Assembly (NCBI RefSeq): GCF_001729485.1
Contig: NZ_CP017157.1
Coordinates: 1,736,001 to 1,800,000, forward strand
DNA from: Streptomyces lydicus
Lineage (GTDB): Bacteria > Actinomycetota > Actinomycetes > Streptomycetales > Streptomycetaceae
Length of the DNA: 64,000 bases
Direction of reading: 5' to 3'
Program-made: the position numbers and the translations under genes
Part shown: piece by piece, positions 9,277 through 20,080 of the stretch
Numbering within the stretch: the stretch's first letter is position 1
How the letters are laid out: each line of letters begins with the position of its first letter
Notes under the pieces: model-generated
Told to the model about the DNA's origin: nothing
Seen by the model: the letters and a program-made list of their open reading frames with translations, nothing else
The model's database searches: none

Positions 9277-10923
9277 ATGAAGCTCCCCGTGAAGTGGCTG
9301 ACGACCACCGACCACAAGACCATCGGCACGCTCTATCTGGCCACCGCCTTCGCGTTCTTCTGCGTCGGCGGCCTGATGGCGCTGCTGATGCGCGCCGAAC
9401 TGGCCCGGCCGGGCCACCAGATCATGTCGAACGAGCAGTTCAACCAGGCGTTCACGATGCACGGCACGATCATGCTGCTGATGTTCGCGACGCCGCTGTT
9501 CGCCGGTTTCGCGAACTGGATCATGCCGCTGCAGATCGGCGCGCCCGACGTGGCCTTTCCCCGGCTGAACATGTTCGCCTATTGGCTCTACCTCTTCGGC
9601 TCGCTGATCGCGGTCGGGGGATTCCTCACGCCTCAAGGCGCGGCGGACTTCGGCTGGTTCGCGTATGCGCCGCTCTCCGACGCGGTGCGTACTCCCGGAA
9701 TCGGCGCCGACATGTGGATCATGGGTCTGGCCTTCTCGGGCTTCGGCACGATCCTCGGTTCGGTCAACTTCATCACGACGATCATCTGCATGCGGGCCCC
9801 CGGCATGACGATGTTCCGGATGCCGATCTTCACCTGGAACGTGCTGCTGACCGGTGTGCTGGTCCTGCTGGCCTTCCCGGTCCTGGCCGCCGCGCTGTTC
9901 GCCCTGGAGGCGGACCGTAAATTCGGTGCCCATGTATTCGACGCCGCAAATGGCGGGGCATTTCTCTGGCAGCACCTCTTCTGGTTCTTCGGCCATCCAG
10001 AGGTGTACATCATCGCCCTGCCGTTCTTCGGCATCATTTCCGAGGTCATTCCGGTCTTCTCCCGGAAGCCGATGTTCGGTTACATCGGTCTGATCGCGGC
10101 GACGATTTCGATCGCCGGTCTTTCGGTCACGGTGTGGGCGCACCACATGTACGTCACGGGCGGCGTGCTGTTGCCGTTCTTCTCGTTCATGACGTTCCTG
10201 ATCGCGGTGCCGACCGGTGTGAAGTTCTTCAACTGGATCGGCACGATGTGGAAGGGCTCGCTGTCCTTCGAGACGCCGATGCTGTGGGCGGTCGGCTTCC
10301 TGATCACCTTCACCTTCGGTGGTCTGACCGGTGTCATCCTGGCCTCGCCGCCGATGGACTTCCACATCTCCGACTCGTACTTCGTGGTGGCGCACTTCCA
10401 CTACGTGGTCTTCGGCACGGTCGTCTTCGCGATGTTCTCCGGCTTCCACTTCTGGTGGCCGAAGTTCACCGGCAAGATGCTGGACGAGCGCCTCGGCAAG
10501 ATCACCTTCTGGACCATGTTCATCGGCTTCCACGGCACTTTCCTCGTCCAGCACTGGCTGGGTGCCGAGGGCATGTTGCGCCGCATTCCCGACTATCTCG
10601 CCGCCGACGGTTTCACCACCCTGAACACCGTCTCCAGCATCTTCTCGTTCCTCCTCGGCCTGTCCCTCCTGCCGTTCCTCTACAACGTCTGGAAGACGGC
10701 GAAGTACGGCAAGAAGGTCGAGGTCGACGACCCGTGGGGCTACGGCCGCTCGCTGGAGTGGGCGACCTCCTGCCCGCCGCCGCGGCACAATTTCCGCACC
10801 CTGCCCCGGATCCGTTCCGAATCCCCGGCATTCGACCTGCACCACCCGGAGATCGCGCAGGAGATCGCGGCCCTGCCGGACGCCGGGGACTCCCGCACCC
10901 AGGAAATCGGGGCCCGCGCATGA
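9277..10923 (+). CDS. ctaD: Cytochrome c oxidase subunit I (stand-alone copy)
   Basis: This 548-aa subunit I of an aa3-type haem-copper oxidase has 12 or so membrane helices. Diagnostic ligands are visible: the His of [12 protein letters not shown] (low-spin haem), [10 protein letters not shown] (CuB His and cross-linked Tyr), the HH of [11 protein letters not shown] (CuB), and HFHYV (haem a3 and haem a His residues). It reduces O2 to water while pumping protons. No subunit II, III or IV genes lie nearby, so this is probably an extra copy rather than the main cta-qcr locus. The ATG at 9277 (MKLPVKWL) is placed by family alignment. It overlaps the next small gene through ATGA. Confidence 0.93.
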   Translation: MKLPVKWLTTTDHKTIGTLYLATAFAFFCVGGLMALLMRAELARPGHQIMSNEQFNQAFTMHGTIMLLMFATPLFAGFANWIMPLQIGAPDVAFPRLNMFAYWLYLFGSLIAVGGFLTPQGAADFGWFAYAPLSDAVRTPGIGADMWIMGLAFSGFGTILGSVNFITTIICMRAPGMTMFRMPIFTWNVLLTGVLVLLAFPVLAAALFALEADRKFGAHVFDAANGGAFLWQHLFWFFGHPEVYIIALPFFGIISEVIPVFSRKPMFGYIGLIAATISIAGLSVTVWAHHMYVTGGVLLPFFSFMTFLIAVPTGVKFFNWIGTMWKGSLSFETPMLWAVGFLITFTFGGLTGVILASPPMDFHISDSYFVVAHFHYVVFGTVVFAMFSGFHFWWPKFTGKMLDERLGKITFWTMFIGFHGTFLVQHWLGAEGMLRRIPDYLAADGFTTLNTVSSIFSFLLGLSLLPFLYNVWKTAKYGKKVEVDDPWGYGRSLEWATSCPPPRHNFRTLPRIRSESPAFDLHHPEIAQEIAALPDAGDSRTQEIGARA

Positions 10924-11258
10924 ATCAGATGGACCAGGCCGTCAACGAGATTGAGGGATATCTCCTCTGGGAGGCGGAGAAGGCGCGGGCGCGGTCCCGT
11001 GCCGATGCCTTCTGCGCCGGATTGCCCTGGCTGACCGACACCCAGCGGCAGGAGGTCGAGTCGCGCTACTGCGAGGACCAACGGGACCTCTCGCGGGCCT
11101 ATCTGGAACGTATTGCGGTCCGCAGCGCCGGTCTGCGGACCGAATACGAGAGCGTCTACCTCGCCCTGCGGCGACGGCTGGTCACCGCGTTCCTCAGCGG
11201 CACACTGGCCGTGGCGGTACTGGTGGCCGTGGCGGCCGCCGGCCTGACCGCGCGCTGA
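10920..11258 (+). CDS. Small membrane protein coupled to ctaD
   Basis: This 112-aa protein starts inside the ctaD stop codon (ATGA overlap at 10920-10923), so its translation is coupled to the oxidase subunit. It consists of a charged, helical N-terminal about 85 residues with many Arg/Glu ([20 protein letters not shown]) and one C-terminal transmembrane helix ([20 protein letters not shown]). I do not recognise a family. Position and coupling suggest a cytochrome oxidase accessory or assembly role, but nothing in the sequence, such as metal-binding Cys or His pairs, proves it. Confidence 0.75.
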   Translation: MNQMDQAVNEIEGYLLWEAEKARARSRADAFCAGLPWLTDTQRQEVESRYCEDQRDLSRAYLERIAVRSAGLRTEYESVYLALRRRLVTAFLSGTLAVAVLVAVAAAGLTAR

Positions 11259-11301
11259 CGCGACCCCGGAGCAGCCCGTCAGCGGCCCGGCGGCCGCCCC
11301 G

Positions 11302-12084
<783 letters not shown>

Positions 12085-12453
12085 TCACTTGCTGAGTGCC
12101 GGCTGGTCGCCGACGGCCACCGGCTGCCAGGCGAAGATCATGGAACCGCCGAGAATCCCGAGAACGGTGCCGATCAGAAAGCCGCCGAGGTTGGACATCA
12201 CCAGGGCCGCCGCCGCGCACAGCACGGTCAGGACGCCCGCGAGGCCCCGGTAGTGGGGTGCGAACCACGCGGAGAGCCCCATCACGATCATCACCAGCCC
12301 CATCAGCACCGACGGGATACCGGCGATGCCCTGTTGCAGCATGATCTTCAGCGGGGCCAGCGGGAGGGCGCAGATCTCGGCGCCGGCGAGGACGGCCGCC
12401 AGGCCACCCCAGAAGGGGCGGCCCCTCCGCCAGCGCCGCCAGGTCAGAAGCAT
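12085..12453 (-). CDS. DUF6114 membrane protein
   Basis: This 122-aa protein has about four hydrophobic helices (GGLAAVLAGAEICALPL, GIPSVLMGLVMIVMGLSAWF, LAGVLTVLCAAAALVMSNLGGFLIGTVLGILGGSMIF). This size and pattern, together with the preceding DUF6230 gene, identify the DUF6114 family of streptomycetes. The function is unknown. Its ATG overlaps the last 10 bp of the DUF6230 gene, so the two are co-translated and probably interact at the membrane. Confidence 0.8.
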   Translation of the reverse strand: MLLTWRRWRRGRPFWGGLAAVLAGAEICALPLAPLKIMLQQGIAGIPSVLMGLVMIVMGLSAWFAPHYRGLAGVLTVLCAAAALVMSNLGGFLIGTVLGILGGSMIFAWQPVAVGDQPALSK

Positions 12454-13064
12454 TCCTTCGCACCCTTGGAGATCTTCATGCTCAGCCCGGAGAGCTTGAA
12501 CGTCCCGGCGTTGGTGGCCCAGGCGGTCTGGTGCAGATTGCTGATCCGGACGTCGTCGGCCTGTTGGGCGAAGAGGTCCTGCATTCCCTGGGCGCTGGCC
12601 GGGCCCTTGTCCAGGGTGGAGGCGTCCCGGCCGATCTCGATGTTGTTGAAGGACGCGTTGCCGGAGAGCTGGGTGGCGTCCACGAAGAGATCACGGGCCT
12701 CGACGGGCTTGCTGCCCGTCCCCGCATGCAGATTGAGCGAGATGTCACCGATGACCGGCAGGTGTGTGACCACCGACTGACAGAGGTTGTTCAGCTGTGC
12801 CGTCTTGATGGCGGTGACCGCCACCGGCAGGAGGTCGCCCCTGGCGTTGGTGTCGACACTGCCGTACTGGGCGAATCCGTCGCCGGTGAGGCTGTCGGCG
12901 GAGACCTTGAACTGCTGCCCCGATACGGCGAATGACGCCGCGAGGGCGCCGTTGGCGAGGGCGATGCCCAGCGCCGCGGTGCCGGCGAGGGCCGGGACGG
13001 ACAGTACGGCGAACTTCCGCCAGCTGATGCGTCCCGTGACAGGTCTGCCGTGTGCGTCCTTCAT
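12444..13064 (-). CDS. DUF6230 exported protein
   Basis: This 206-aa protein begins with a membrane/signal segment (FAVLSVPALAGTAALGIALANGALA) and continues SFAVSGQQFKVSADSLTGDGFAQYG, the start typical of DUF6230 proteins. The rest looks like a beta-rich extracellular domain ending SGLSMKISKGAKECF. Two Cys (in LCQSVV and at KECF) could be linked. The function is unknown. It is first in a DUF6230-DUF6114-secreted protein group; a promoter with TTGCCA-N17-TACATT lies about 200 bp upstream, leaving a long 5' UTR. Confidence 0.82.
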   Translation of the reverse strand: MKDAHGRPVTGRISWRKFAVLSVPALAGTAALGIALANGALAASFAVSGQQFKVSADSLTGDGFAQYGSVDTNARGDLLPVAVTAIKTAQLNNLCQSVVTHLPVIGDISLNLHAGTGSKPVEARDLFVDATQLSGNASFNNIEIGRDASTLDKGPASAQGMQDLFAQQADDVRISNLHQTAWATNAGTFKLSGLSMKISKGAKECF

Positions 13065-13272
13065 GGTGTTTCCCCTTCGAGGAGCGTGGAGCGCGCTGTC
13101 GAAACAAGGTGGGGGGAAGGTGCGTGAGCGTGGTGCCGCGGACAGGCGGGGGCAGTGGGCCGAGCGGGGTGCGCGGGGGGAGCGGCACCGGCCGACGCCG
13201 GGCCGGGCGGTGCGTGCTGCGGCGCGCTGCCGAGGGGAGCTGACTGCCGGGTGTTACTGGCGAGTTGAGTTG

Positions 13273-13301
13273 AATGTAAGTGCGCCAACGACGACTGGCA
13301 A
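13273..13301 (-). promoter_or_regulatory. Probable promoter of the DUF6230 operon
   Basis: Reading the minus strand, TTGCCA (13296-13301) and TACATT (13273-13278) are separated by exactly 17 bp, a good vegetative-type promoter. Transcription would start near 13265, about 200 nt before the DUF6230 ATG. The 13065-13272 leader contains no convincing ORF. Confidence 0.55.
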
Positions 13302-13331
13302 GGTTGAGCGACAAACCGTTTTCGGACATAC

Positions 13332-13371
13332 CGCGGTGCCCGGTGGTCGTTGCCGACCACCGGGCACCGCG
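13332..13371 (-). terminator. Strong hairpin terminator after cyp125
   Basis: A perfect 17-bp stem (13332-13348 with 13355-13371) with a 6-nt loop sits 53 bp beyond the stop of the minus-strand P450 gene and upstream of the DUF6230 promoter. It therefore insulates the two units. Confidence 0.8.
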
Positions 13372-13423
13372 CGTGCACCGGCCTCCTCACGCTGCCGTCG
13401 GGCCCGTGTCCCGGCCACCGCCC

Positions 13424-14656
13424 TCAGCCGTAGTGGACCCGGAGTTCCTTCACCCCGTTGAGCCACGCCGAGCGCAGTCGCCGCGGAGCGCCGGCCAGGG
13501 AGATGTCGGGCATGGCGTCGGCGAGGGCGTTGAAGATCAGGTTGATTTCCAGGACCGCCAGGGATTTGCCGAGGCAGAAGTGGGGGCCGCCGCCCCCGAA
13601 ACCCAGATGCGGGTTGGGATCGCGGGTGATGTCGAAGCGTTCGGGACGGTCGAAGACCTCGGGGTCGTGGTTGGCCGACGAGTAGAAGATCCCGACCCGC
13701 TGGCCCTTCTTGATCTTCGCGCCGCCCAGTTCGGTGTCCTGGGTGGCGGTCCGCTGGAAGGAGACCACCGGCGTGGCCCAGCGGACGATCTCCTCGGCCG
13801 CCGTGGCAGGCCGCTCGCGCTTGTAGAGCTCCCACTGCTCGGGGTGGGTGAGGAAGGCGTGCATGCCGTGGGTGATGGCGTTGCGGGTCGTCTCGTTTCC
13901 GGCCACCGCCAACAGCAGTACGAAGAAGCCGAATTCGTCGGAGCCGAGGTTTCCCTCGTGCTCGGCCGCGACCAGCTGGCTGACGATGTCCTTGGCCGGG
14001 CACTCCTTGCGCGCCGCGGCCAGGTTCATCGCGTACGAGATCAGCTCCATCGCCGCGTTCGCGCCGACCTCTTCGGTGATGGCCAGTTCGGGATCGTCGT
14101 ACGCGACCATCTTGTTCGACCAGTCGAAGATGCGGGCCCGGTCGTCCTGCGGGATGCCGATGAGCTCGGCGATGGCCTGGAGGGGGAGTTCGCAGGCCAC
14201 GTCGGTGACGAAGTCCCCGGTGCCGCTCTCCCGCGCCGCCGCGACGATACGCGCCGCCCGCTCGCGCAGGGCCTCCTCCAGGGCGCGGATGGAGCGCGGG
14301 GTGAAGCCCCGCTGCACGATCTGGCGGACCCTGGTGTGTTCCGGCGGGTCCATGTTCAGCATGATCAGCTTCTGTACGTCGATCTGGTCCCGGGTCATGG
14401 ACGCGTTGAAGCGGATGATCGAGGTGTTCAGGTGCGCGGAGAAGACCTCCGGCCTGGTGGACACCTCCTTGACGTCCTGGTGGCGCGTGACGACCCAGTA
14501 GCCGTCGTCGTCGAAGCCGGCAATGCCGTGCGGCTGGGCGTTCCACCACACGGGCGCGGTCTGCCGCAGCTGCGCGAACTCGGGGAGCGGGACGCGGGAC
14601 TGGTAGACGTCGGGATCGGTGAAGTCGAACCCCTCGGGCAGCGCTGGGCATGGCAT
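13424..14656 (-). CDS. cyp125: CYP125-like cytochrome P450 (steroid C26-hydroxylase type)
   Basis: This 410-aa P450 has the I-helix motif AGNETTRNAITHGM (from about residue 253), the ExxR motif EIVR (289-292), and the haem loop FGGGGPHFCLGKSLA with Cys362. The AGNETTRN I-helix and the GGGGPHFC loop are close to the CYP125 family, which in mycobacteria oxidises the terminal methyl of the cholesterol side chain to the carboxylic acid. It is divergent from a FadA5-like thiolase gene, the same arrangement as Rv3545c/Rv3546 in M. tuberculosis. KstR-like sequences lie in the shared 247-bp promoter region. A [3Fe-4S] ferredoxin gene at 26602 could supply electrons. The actual substrate is inferred. 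Confidence 0.85.
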   Translation of the reverse strand: MPCPALPEGFDFTDPDVYQSRVPLPEFAQLRQTAPVWWNAQPHGIAGFDDDGYWVVTRHQDVKEVSTRPEVFSAHLNTSIIRFNASMTRDQIDVQKLIMLNMDPPEHTRVRQIVQRGFTPRSIRALEEALRERAARIVAAARESGTGDFVTDVACELPLQAIAELIGIPQDDRARIFDWSNKMVAYDDPELAITEEVGANAAMELISYAMNLAAARKECPAKDIVSQLVAAEHEGNLGSDEFGFFVLLLAVAGNETTRNAITHGMHAFLTHPEQWELYKRERPATAAEEIVRWATPVVSFQRTATQDTELGGAKIKKGQRVGIFYSSANHDPEVFDRPERFDITRDPNPHLGFGGGGPHFCLGKSLAVLEINLIFNALADAMPDISLAGAPRRLRSAWLNGVKELRVHYG

Positions 14657-14690
14657 CGGCGACTCCTGGTCCGTGGTTCGTCCGAGACTT

Positions 14691-14705
14691 CTGACGGGGC
14701 ATCAG
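14691..14705. promoter_or_regulatory. CTGAY-N5-RTCAG dyad before cyp125
   Basis: CTGACGGGGCATCAG, 34 bp upstream of the cyp125 ATG, is one base away from a perfect CTGAC-N5-GTCAG dyad. Similar sites occur at four other places in this window, three of them at KstR-boxed promoters. It is probably an operator for an unidentified regulator. Confidence 0.5.
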
Positions 14706-14724
14706 ATGGGGTCGCGGTGAAGGT

Positions 14725-16073
<1,349 letters not shown>

Positions 16074-16249
16074 CGGACGGGACGGACGGACGGGAAGGAC
16101 GCCCGGCACGGGGCGCGCGGCTGGGGGCGTGCGGCGAGGGGCGTGCGGAGGTCCGCCTCCGCGCGCTCCCCGCCGACCGGGTGCCACCGCGGTTGAGTTG
16201 TACGGAAAATGCCCCCTGTGCGCCGCGGAGCCTCCGTACCGTCGAAGCC

Positions 16250-17560
16250 ATGGAGAACACCACCCAGCAGCATTTACCGCGGTCCCGTCGCAGCCTCTCG
16301 CGCGGTGTGGCCACCGGCGCCGCCCTCCTGCTCACGGCGCTGACGACGGCGCCGGCCACGGCGGCCGCGCAGCCCGCTCCGGCCCGGCCGGCGGGGACGA
16401 CGCCGTCCGCCACGGCACAGGGCACCACGGCCCGCACCGCCGCCCGGCGCGGCAGCCTGCTCTCGGTCACGCCCCTCGGCCGGCAGCACCGATCCGAGAT
16501 CGTGGACCGGGCGCGGCAGACCGGCCTGGACGCCCGCACCGCCCGCCACGACGTCGCCGGCTACCGCCTGACCTACCGCACGATCACCCCCGACGGCCCT
16601 CCCACCACCGCCTCCGGCCTGCTCGCCCTTCCGCTCGGCACCGGCCGGCACCGGCTCCCCGCCGTCGTGCACGCCCACGGCACCCTCGCCTACCGCGGCT
16701 ACGCGCCCTCCGTCGCCGACGGCCTCGACCGGACCGTCTCGATGCTGTACGCCTCGGCCGGCCGCGCCGCCGTCGCCCCCGACTACCTCGGCCTCGGCAC
16801 GGGCCCCGGCCGCCACCCGTACATGGACGCCCGGTCCGCCGGCTCGGCCTCGCTCGACATGCTCCGGGCGGCCCGCACCGCCACCTCCCGGCTCGGCGCC
16901 ACCCTGGACCGCACGGTGTCCGTCACCGGCTTCTCGCAGGGCGGCCAGGTCGCCATGGAGCTGGCGCGCGAGCTGGGCCGGGGCGCCGATCCCCGGTTCC
17001 GCCCCGGCGTCGTCGCGCCGGTCGGCGGCCCGTTCGACCTCGACGGCAGCGAACTGCCCGGGATGTTCGACGGCCGGATCAGCCCCCGCTCAGCCGTCTT
17101 CTACGTCTCCTTCTTCCTGACCGCCCAGAACCGTCTGCACCCGCTCTACCGCAGCCCTCGCGAGGTGTTCCGCGCCCCCTACGCCGACCGTGTCGAGGCC
17201 CTCTTCGACGGCGAGCACCGGGCGGAGGACATCGCCGGCAAGCTGCCCGGCCGACTGGAGGACCTGCTCACCGACGCCTGGTACCAGAAGCTCCGGCACC
17301 CGTCCGGAGCCCTGCTGACCGCCGTGCGGGCCAACGACCGCACCTGCGAATGGACACCGGCCCGCGACGTCCGGATCACCCTCTACACCGCCGGCGGCGA
17401 CCACGACGTCGCCATGGCCAACAGCGTCGCCTGCGCCGCGGAGTTGCGGTCCCACGGCGCCCGGCCCACGGTGGTCGACCAGGGAGCCGACGCCGACCAC
17501 TTCACCTCTTTCCTGCGCTCCCAGCCGTCCCTGGCCCGCGACCTGCCGCGGGCCCGCTGA
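16250..17560 (+). CDS. Secreted alpha/beta-hydrolase (secretory lipase family)
   Basis: This 436-aa exported hydrolase starts with SRRSLSRGVATGAALLLTAL, a twin-arginine-type signal, followed by an Ala/Pro/Thr-rich linker. The catalytic serine is in GFSQGG (Ser at about residue 229); the acid and His are probably within GGDHDVAM and ADADHFTSF. This order, with AVVHAHGT and APDYLGLGT upstream, fits the secretory (LIP-type) lipase/esterase family. The -10 hexamer TACCGT at 16237-16242 lies 7 bp before the ATG, so the mRNA is probably leaderless. It is convergent with the ECF S-component gene, with one base between the stops. Confidence 0.82.
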   Translation: MENTTQQHLPRSRRSLSRGVATGAALLLTALTTAPATAAAQPAPARPAGTTPSATAQGTTARTAARRGSLLSVTPLGRQHRSEIVDRARQTGLDARTARHDVAGYRLTYRTITPDGPPTTASGLLALPLGTGRHRLPAVVHAHGTLAYRGYAPSVADGLDRTVSMLYASAGRAAVAPDYLGLGTGPGRHPYMDARSAGSASLDMLRAARTATSRLGATLDRTVSVTGFSQGGQVAMELARELGRGADPRFRPGVVAPVGGPFDLDGSELPGMFDGRISPRSAVFYVSFFLTAQNRLHPLYRSPREVFRAPYADRVEALFDGEHRAEDIAGKLPGRLEDLLTDAWYQKLRHPSGALLTAVRANDRTCEWTPARDVRITLYTAGGDHDVAMANSVACAAELRSHGARPTVVDQGADADHFTSFLRSQPSLARDLPRAR

Positions 17561-17561
17561 G

Positions 17562-18440
17562 TCACTCGGAGCGGCCCTCCCCGGCCGGCGTCGTGACGGC
17601 GGCGTCCGGCGCGGGGGAGGCGAAGGAAACCGGCACCTCGAAGGCGGCGCGGCGGGTGGCGCGCCGCAGGGCCGCCAGGACGGTACTGCCCAGCGTGCAG
17701 GTGAGGACCACGGTCACCAGCGCGCGGGGCAGGTCCCAGCCGAGGGAGGTAGCGAGGCAGTAGGCGACGTAGCGGGCGAGGTTCCGGCCGACGGGGTCGC
17801 CGGGCACGAAGGAGACCCCCGAGGCCATACCGGCGATGTACGGCCAGCCCTGGAGGTTCATGACCAGGCCGTAGAGGACGGCGGAGACGGCGCCGTAGCC
17901 GGCGAGCAGGACCACCTCGCGGCGCCCCCGCAGCCGGTCGGGGCCGGGCAGCAGCCCGGCCCCCATCGACACCCACCCCATGGTCAGCATCTGGAACGGC
18001 ATCCAGGGGCCGACGCCGCCGGTCAGCAGCGCCGACGCGAACATCGCCACCGAACCCAGCACGAAGCCGAAACCGGGCCCGAGCACCCGCCCCGACAACA
18101 CCATCAGGAAGAACATCGGCTCGATGCCGGCCGTCCCCGCGCCCAGCGGGCGCAGCGCGGCCCCGGCAGCGGCCAGGACGCCGAGCATCGCGAGGGCCTT
18201 GGCGTCCAGGCCGGTGTCGGCGATGGTCGCCACCACGACGGCGAGCAGCATCGGCAGCAGCGCCGCGAACAGCCAGGGGGCGTCCTTGGAATGGGCGAGC
18301 CCGGACGCCGAGTCGGCGAGCAGTGGCCAGCCGAACGCCATCACGCCGATGGCCGAGACCAGGACCAGCGCGGCCACCGAACGCGGCCCGAGCCGCACGG
18401 CACGGACCGTACGGCCGGGGCGCGGGGGGCGCGGGGTCAC
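17562..18440 (-). CDS. ECF transporter S component, probably for cobalamin
   Basis: This 292-aa integral membrane protein has six or more hydrophobic helices and Gly/Ala-rich packing (GIEPMFFLMVLSGRVLGPGFGFVLGS, WMPFQMLTMGWVSMGAGLLPG). It is the substrate-binding component of an energy-coupling-factor transporter. It is the last gene of an operon with fused ATPases, an EcfT protein and two surface proteins. Because that operon is preceded by a cobalamin riboswitch, B12 or a corrinoid precursor is the most likely substrate. Its GTG start overlaps the ATPase stop (GTGA). The soluble C-terminal tail of about 35 residues is Ala/Pro-rich. Confidence 0.83.
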   Translation of the reverse strand: MTPRPPRPGRTVRAVRLGPRSVAALVLVSAIGVMAFGWPLLADSASGLAHSKDAPWLFAALLPMLLAVVVATIADTGLDAKALAMLGVLAAAGAALRPLGAGTAGIEPMFFLMVLSGRVLGPGFGFVLGSVAMFASALLTGGVGPWMPFQMLTMGWVSMGAGLLPGPDRLRGRREVVLLAGYGAVSAVLYGLVMNLQGWPYIAGMASGVSFVPGDPVGRNLARYVAYCLATSLGWDLPRALVTVVLTCTLGSTVLAALRRATRRAAFEVPVSFASPAPDAAVTTPAGEGRSE

Positions 18441-20080
18441 GCGGTCGCCTCCAGCGCGCGGGCCACCTGCGGCACGGTCAGCCAGGGCAGCGGGGCGAGC
18501 ACCTTGGCGACCTGCGGCGCGAAGGAGGGCGAGGACACCACGACGGTGTCGGTGGGGCCGTCGGCGACGACCTCACCGTCGGCGAGGATCACGACGCGGT
18601 GCGCCAGTTCGGCGGCGAGTTCCACGTCGTGGGTGGCCAGGACGATGGCGTGCCCCTCGGCGGCCAGCGCCCGCAGCACCTCGACCAGGCGGGCCTTGGC
18701 GGCGTAGTCCAGGCCGCGGGTGGGCTCGTCGAGCAGCAGCAGCCCGGGACGCGCGGTGAGCACGAGCGCGAGGGCGAGCGCGAGACGTTGGCCCTCGGAG
18801 AGATCACGGGGGTGGACGGAGTCCGGTACGTCGGGCAGCAGCCGGGACACCAGGGCCCGGCAGCTGCCTGCCGCGGCGCCCGCGTCCCGGTCCGCCGCGG
18901 CGCACTCGGCGGCGACGGTGTCCGCGTAGAGGAGGTCGCGGGGTTCCTGGGGCACCAGGCCGACGTGCCGCAGCAGGTCGCGCGGTGCGGTGCGGTGCGG
19001 CACGGCACCGGCGACCCGGACCGTCCCGGACGACGGCTGGTGGACCCCCACCAGGGTGTTGAGCAGCGTGGACTTGCCCGCGCCGTTGCGCCCCATCAGC
19101 GCGACGGTCTCACCGGCCCGGACGGTCAGGTCCACGCGGTACAGCGCGTCGGTCCGCCCGCGGCGCACACCGAGCCCGCGGACCTCGGCGGCGGGACCGT
19201 CGCGGTCGGCCCCCGGCCCGGGTTCCGGGGCCGGCTGCGGCCGGTCGGCCGTCGGCGGGGTGCTCTCCCCGAGGCGTTCCCGCAGGGGAGCGGCCCTGCG
19301 GCGGGCGTCGCGGACGGTGAGGGGCAGTGGGGACCACTGCGCGAGCCGGCCGAGTGCCACCACCGGGGGGTGGACGGGGGAGACCGCCATGATCTCGGAG
19401 GGGCTGCCCATGACCGGCGGCGCCCCCGGTGCGGGCAGCAGGATGACGCGGTCGGCGTACTGGATGACGCGTTCCAGGCGGTGTTCGGCCAGCAGGACCG
19501 TGGTGCCGAGGTCGTGGACCAGCCGCTGGAGCACGGAGAGCACCTCTTCGGCGGCGGCCGGGTCGAGGGCCGACGTGGGCTCGTCGAGCACCAGCACCTT
19601 GGGGTGCGTGGTGAGGACCGAGCCGATCGCGACCCGCTGCATCTGACCGCCGGAGAGCGTGCTGAGGGCGCGGTCCCGCAGGCCGGCCAGGCCCAGCAGG
19701 TCGAGGGTCTCCTCGACGCGGCGGCGCATCACGTCGGGGGCGAGGCCGAGCGATTCCATGCCGTAGGCGAGTTCGTCCTCGACGGTGTCGGTGACGAAGT
19801 GGGCCACCGGGTCCTGGCCCACGGTGCCGACGACATCGGCGAGTTCGCGCGGCCGGTGGGTGCGGGTGTCGCGGCCGTCGACGGTGACGCGGCCGTGCAG
19901 GGTGCCGCCGGTGAAGTGCGGGACGAGCCCGCAGACGGCGTTCAGTACGGTGGACTTGCCCACGCCGGACGGGCCGACCAGGAGGCACAGTTCGCCTTCG
20001 GGGACGGTCAGGTCGACGCCCCGGACGGCGGGCGCCGCGGCGTCGCCGTAGCTGACCGAGACCTGCTCGAACCGGATCAC
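18437..20080 (-). CDS. Fused double ATP-binding subunit of an ECF transporter
   Basis: This 547-aa protein contains two complete ABC ATPase domains, equivalent to EcfA1 and EcfA2 in one chain. Domain 1 has Walker A GPSGVGKST, signature LSGGQMQ and Walker B VLVLDEPTSALDP. Domain 2 has GRNGAGKST, signature LSEGQRL and LLLLDEPTRGLD. A Pro-rich linker (about residues 265-305) joins them. It powers uptake through EcfT and the S component. The GTG start at 20080 overlaps the EcfT stop by GTGA and its stop overlaps the S-component start, so all three are translationally coupled. Confidence 0.92.
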   Translation of the reverse strand: MIRFEQVSVSYGDAAAPAVRGVDLTVPEGELCLLVGPSGVGKSTVLNAVCGLVPHFTGGTLHGRVTVDGRDTRTHRPRELADVVGTVGQDPVAHFVTDTVEDELAYGMESLGLAPDVMRRRVEETLDLLGLAGLRDRALSTLSGGQMQRVAIGSVLTTHPKVLVLDEPTSALDPAAAEEVLSVLQRLVHDLGTTVLLAEHRLERVIQYADRVILLPAPGAPPVMGSPSEIMAVSPVHPPVVALGRLAQWSPLPLTVRDARRRAAPLRERLGESTPPTADRPQPAPEPGPGADRDGPAAEVRGLGVRRGRTDALYRVDLTVRAGETVALMGRNGAGKSTLLNTLVGVHQPSSGTVRVAGAVPHRTAPRDLLRHVGLVPQEPRDLLYADTVAAECAAADRDAGAAAGSCRALVSRLLPDVPDSVHPRDLSEGQRLALALALVLTARPGLLLLDEPTRGLDYAAKARLVEVLRALAAEGHAIVLATHDVELAAELAHRVVILADGEVVADGPTDTVVVSSPSFAPQVAKVLAPLPWLTVPQVARALEATA

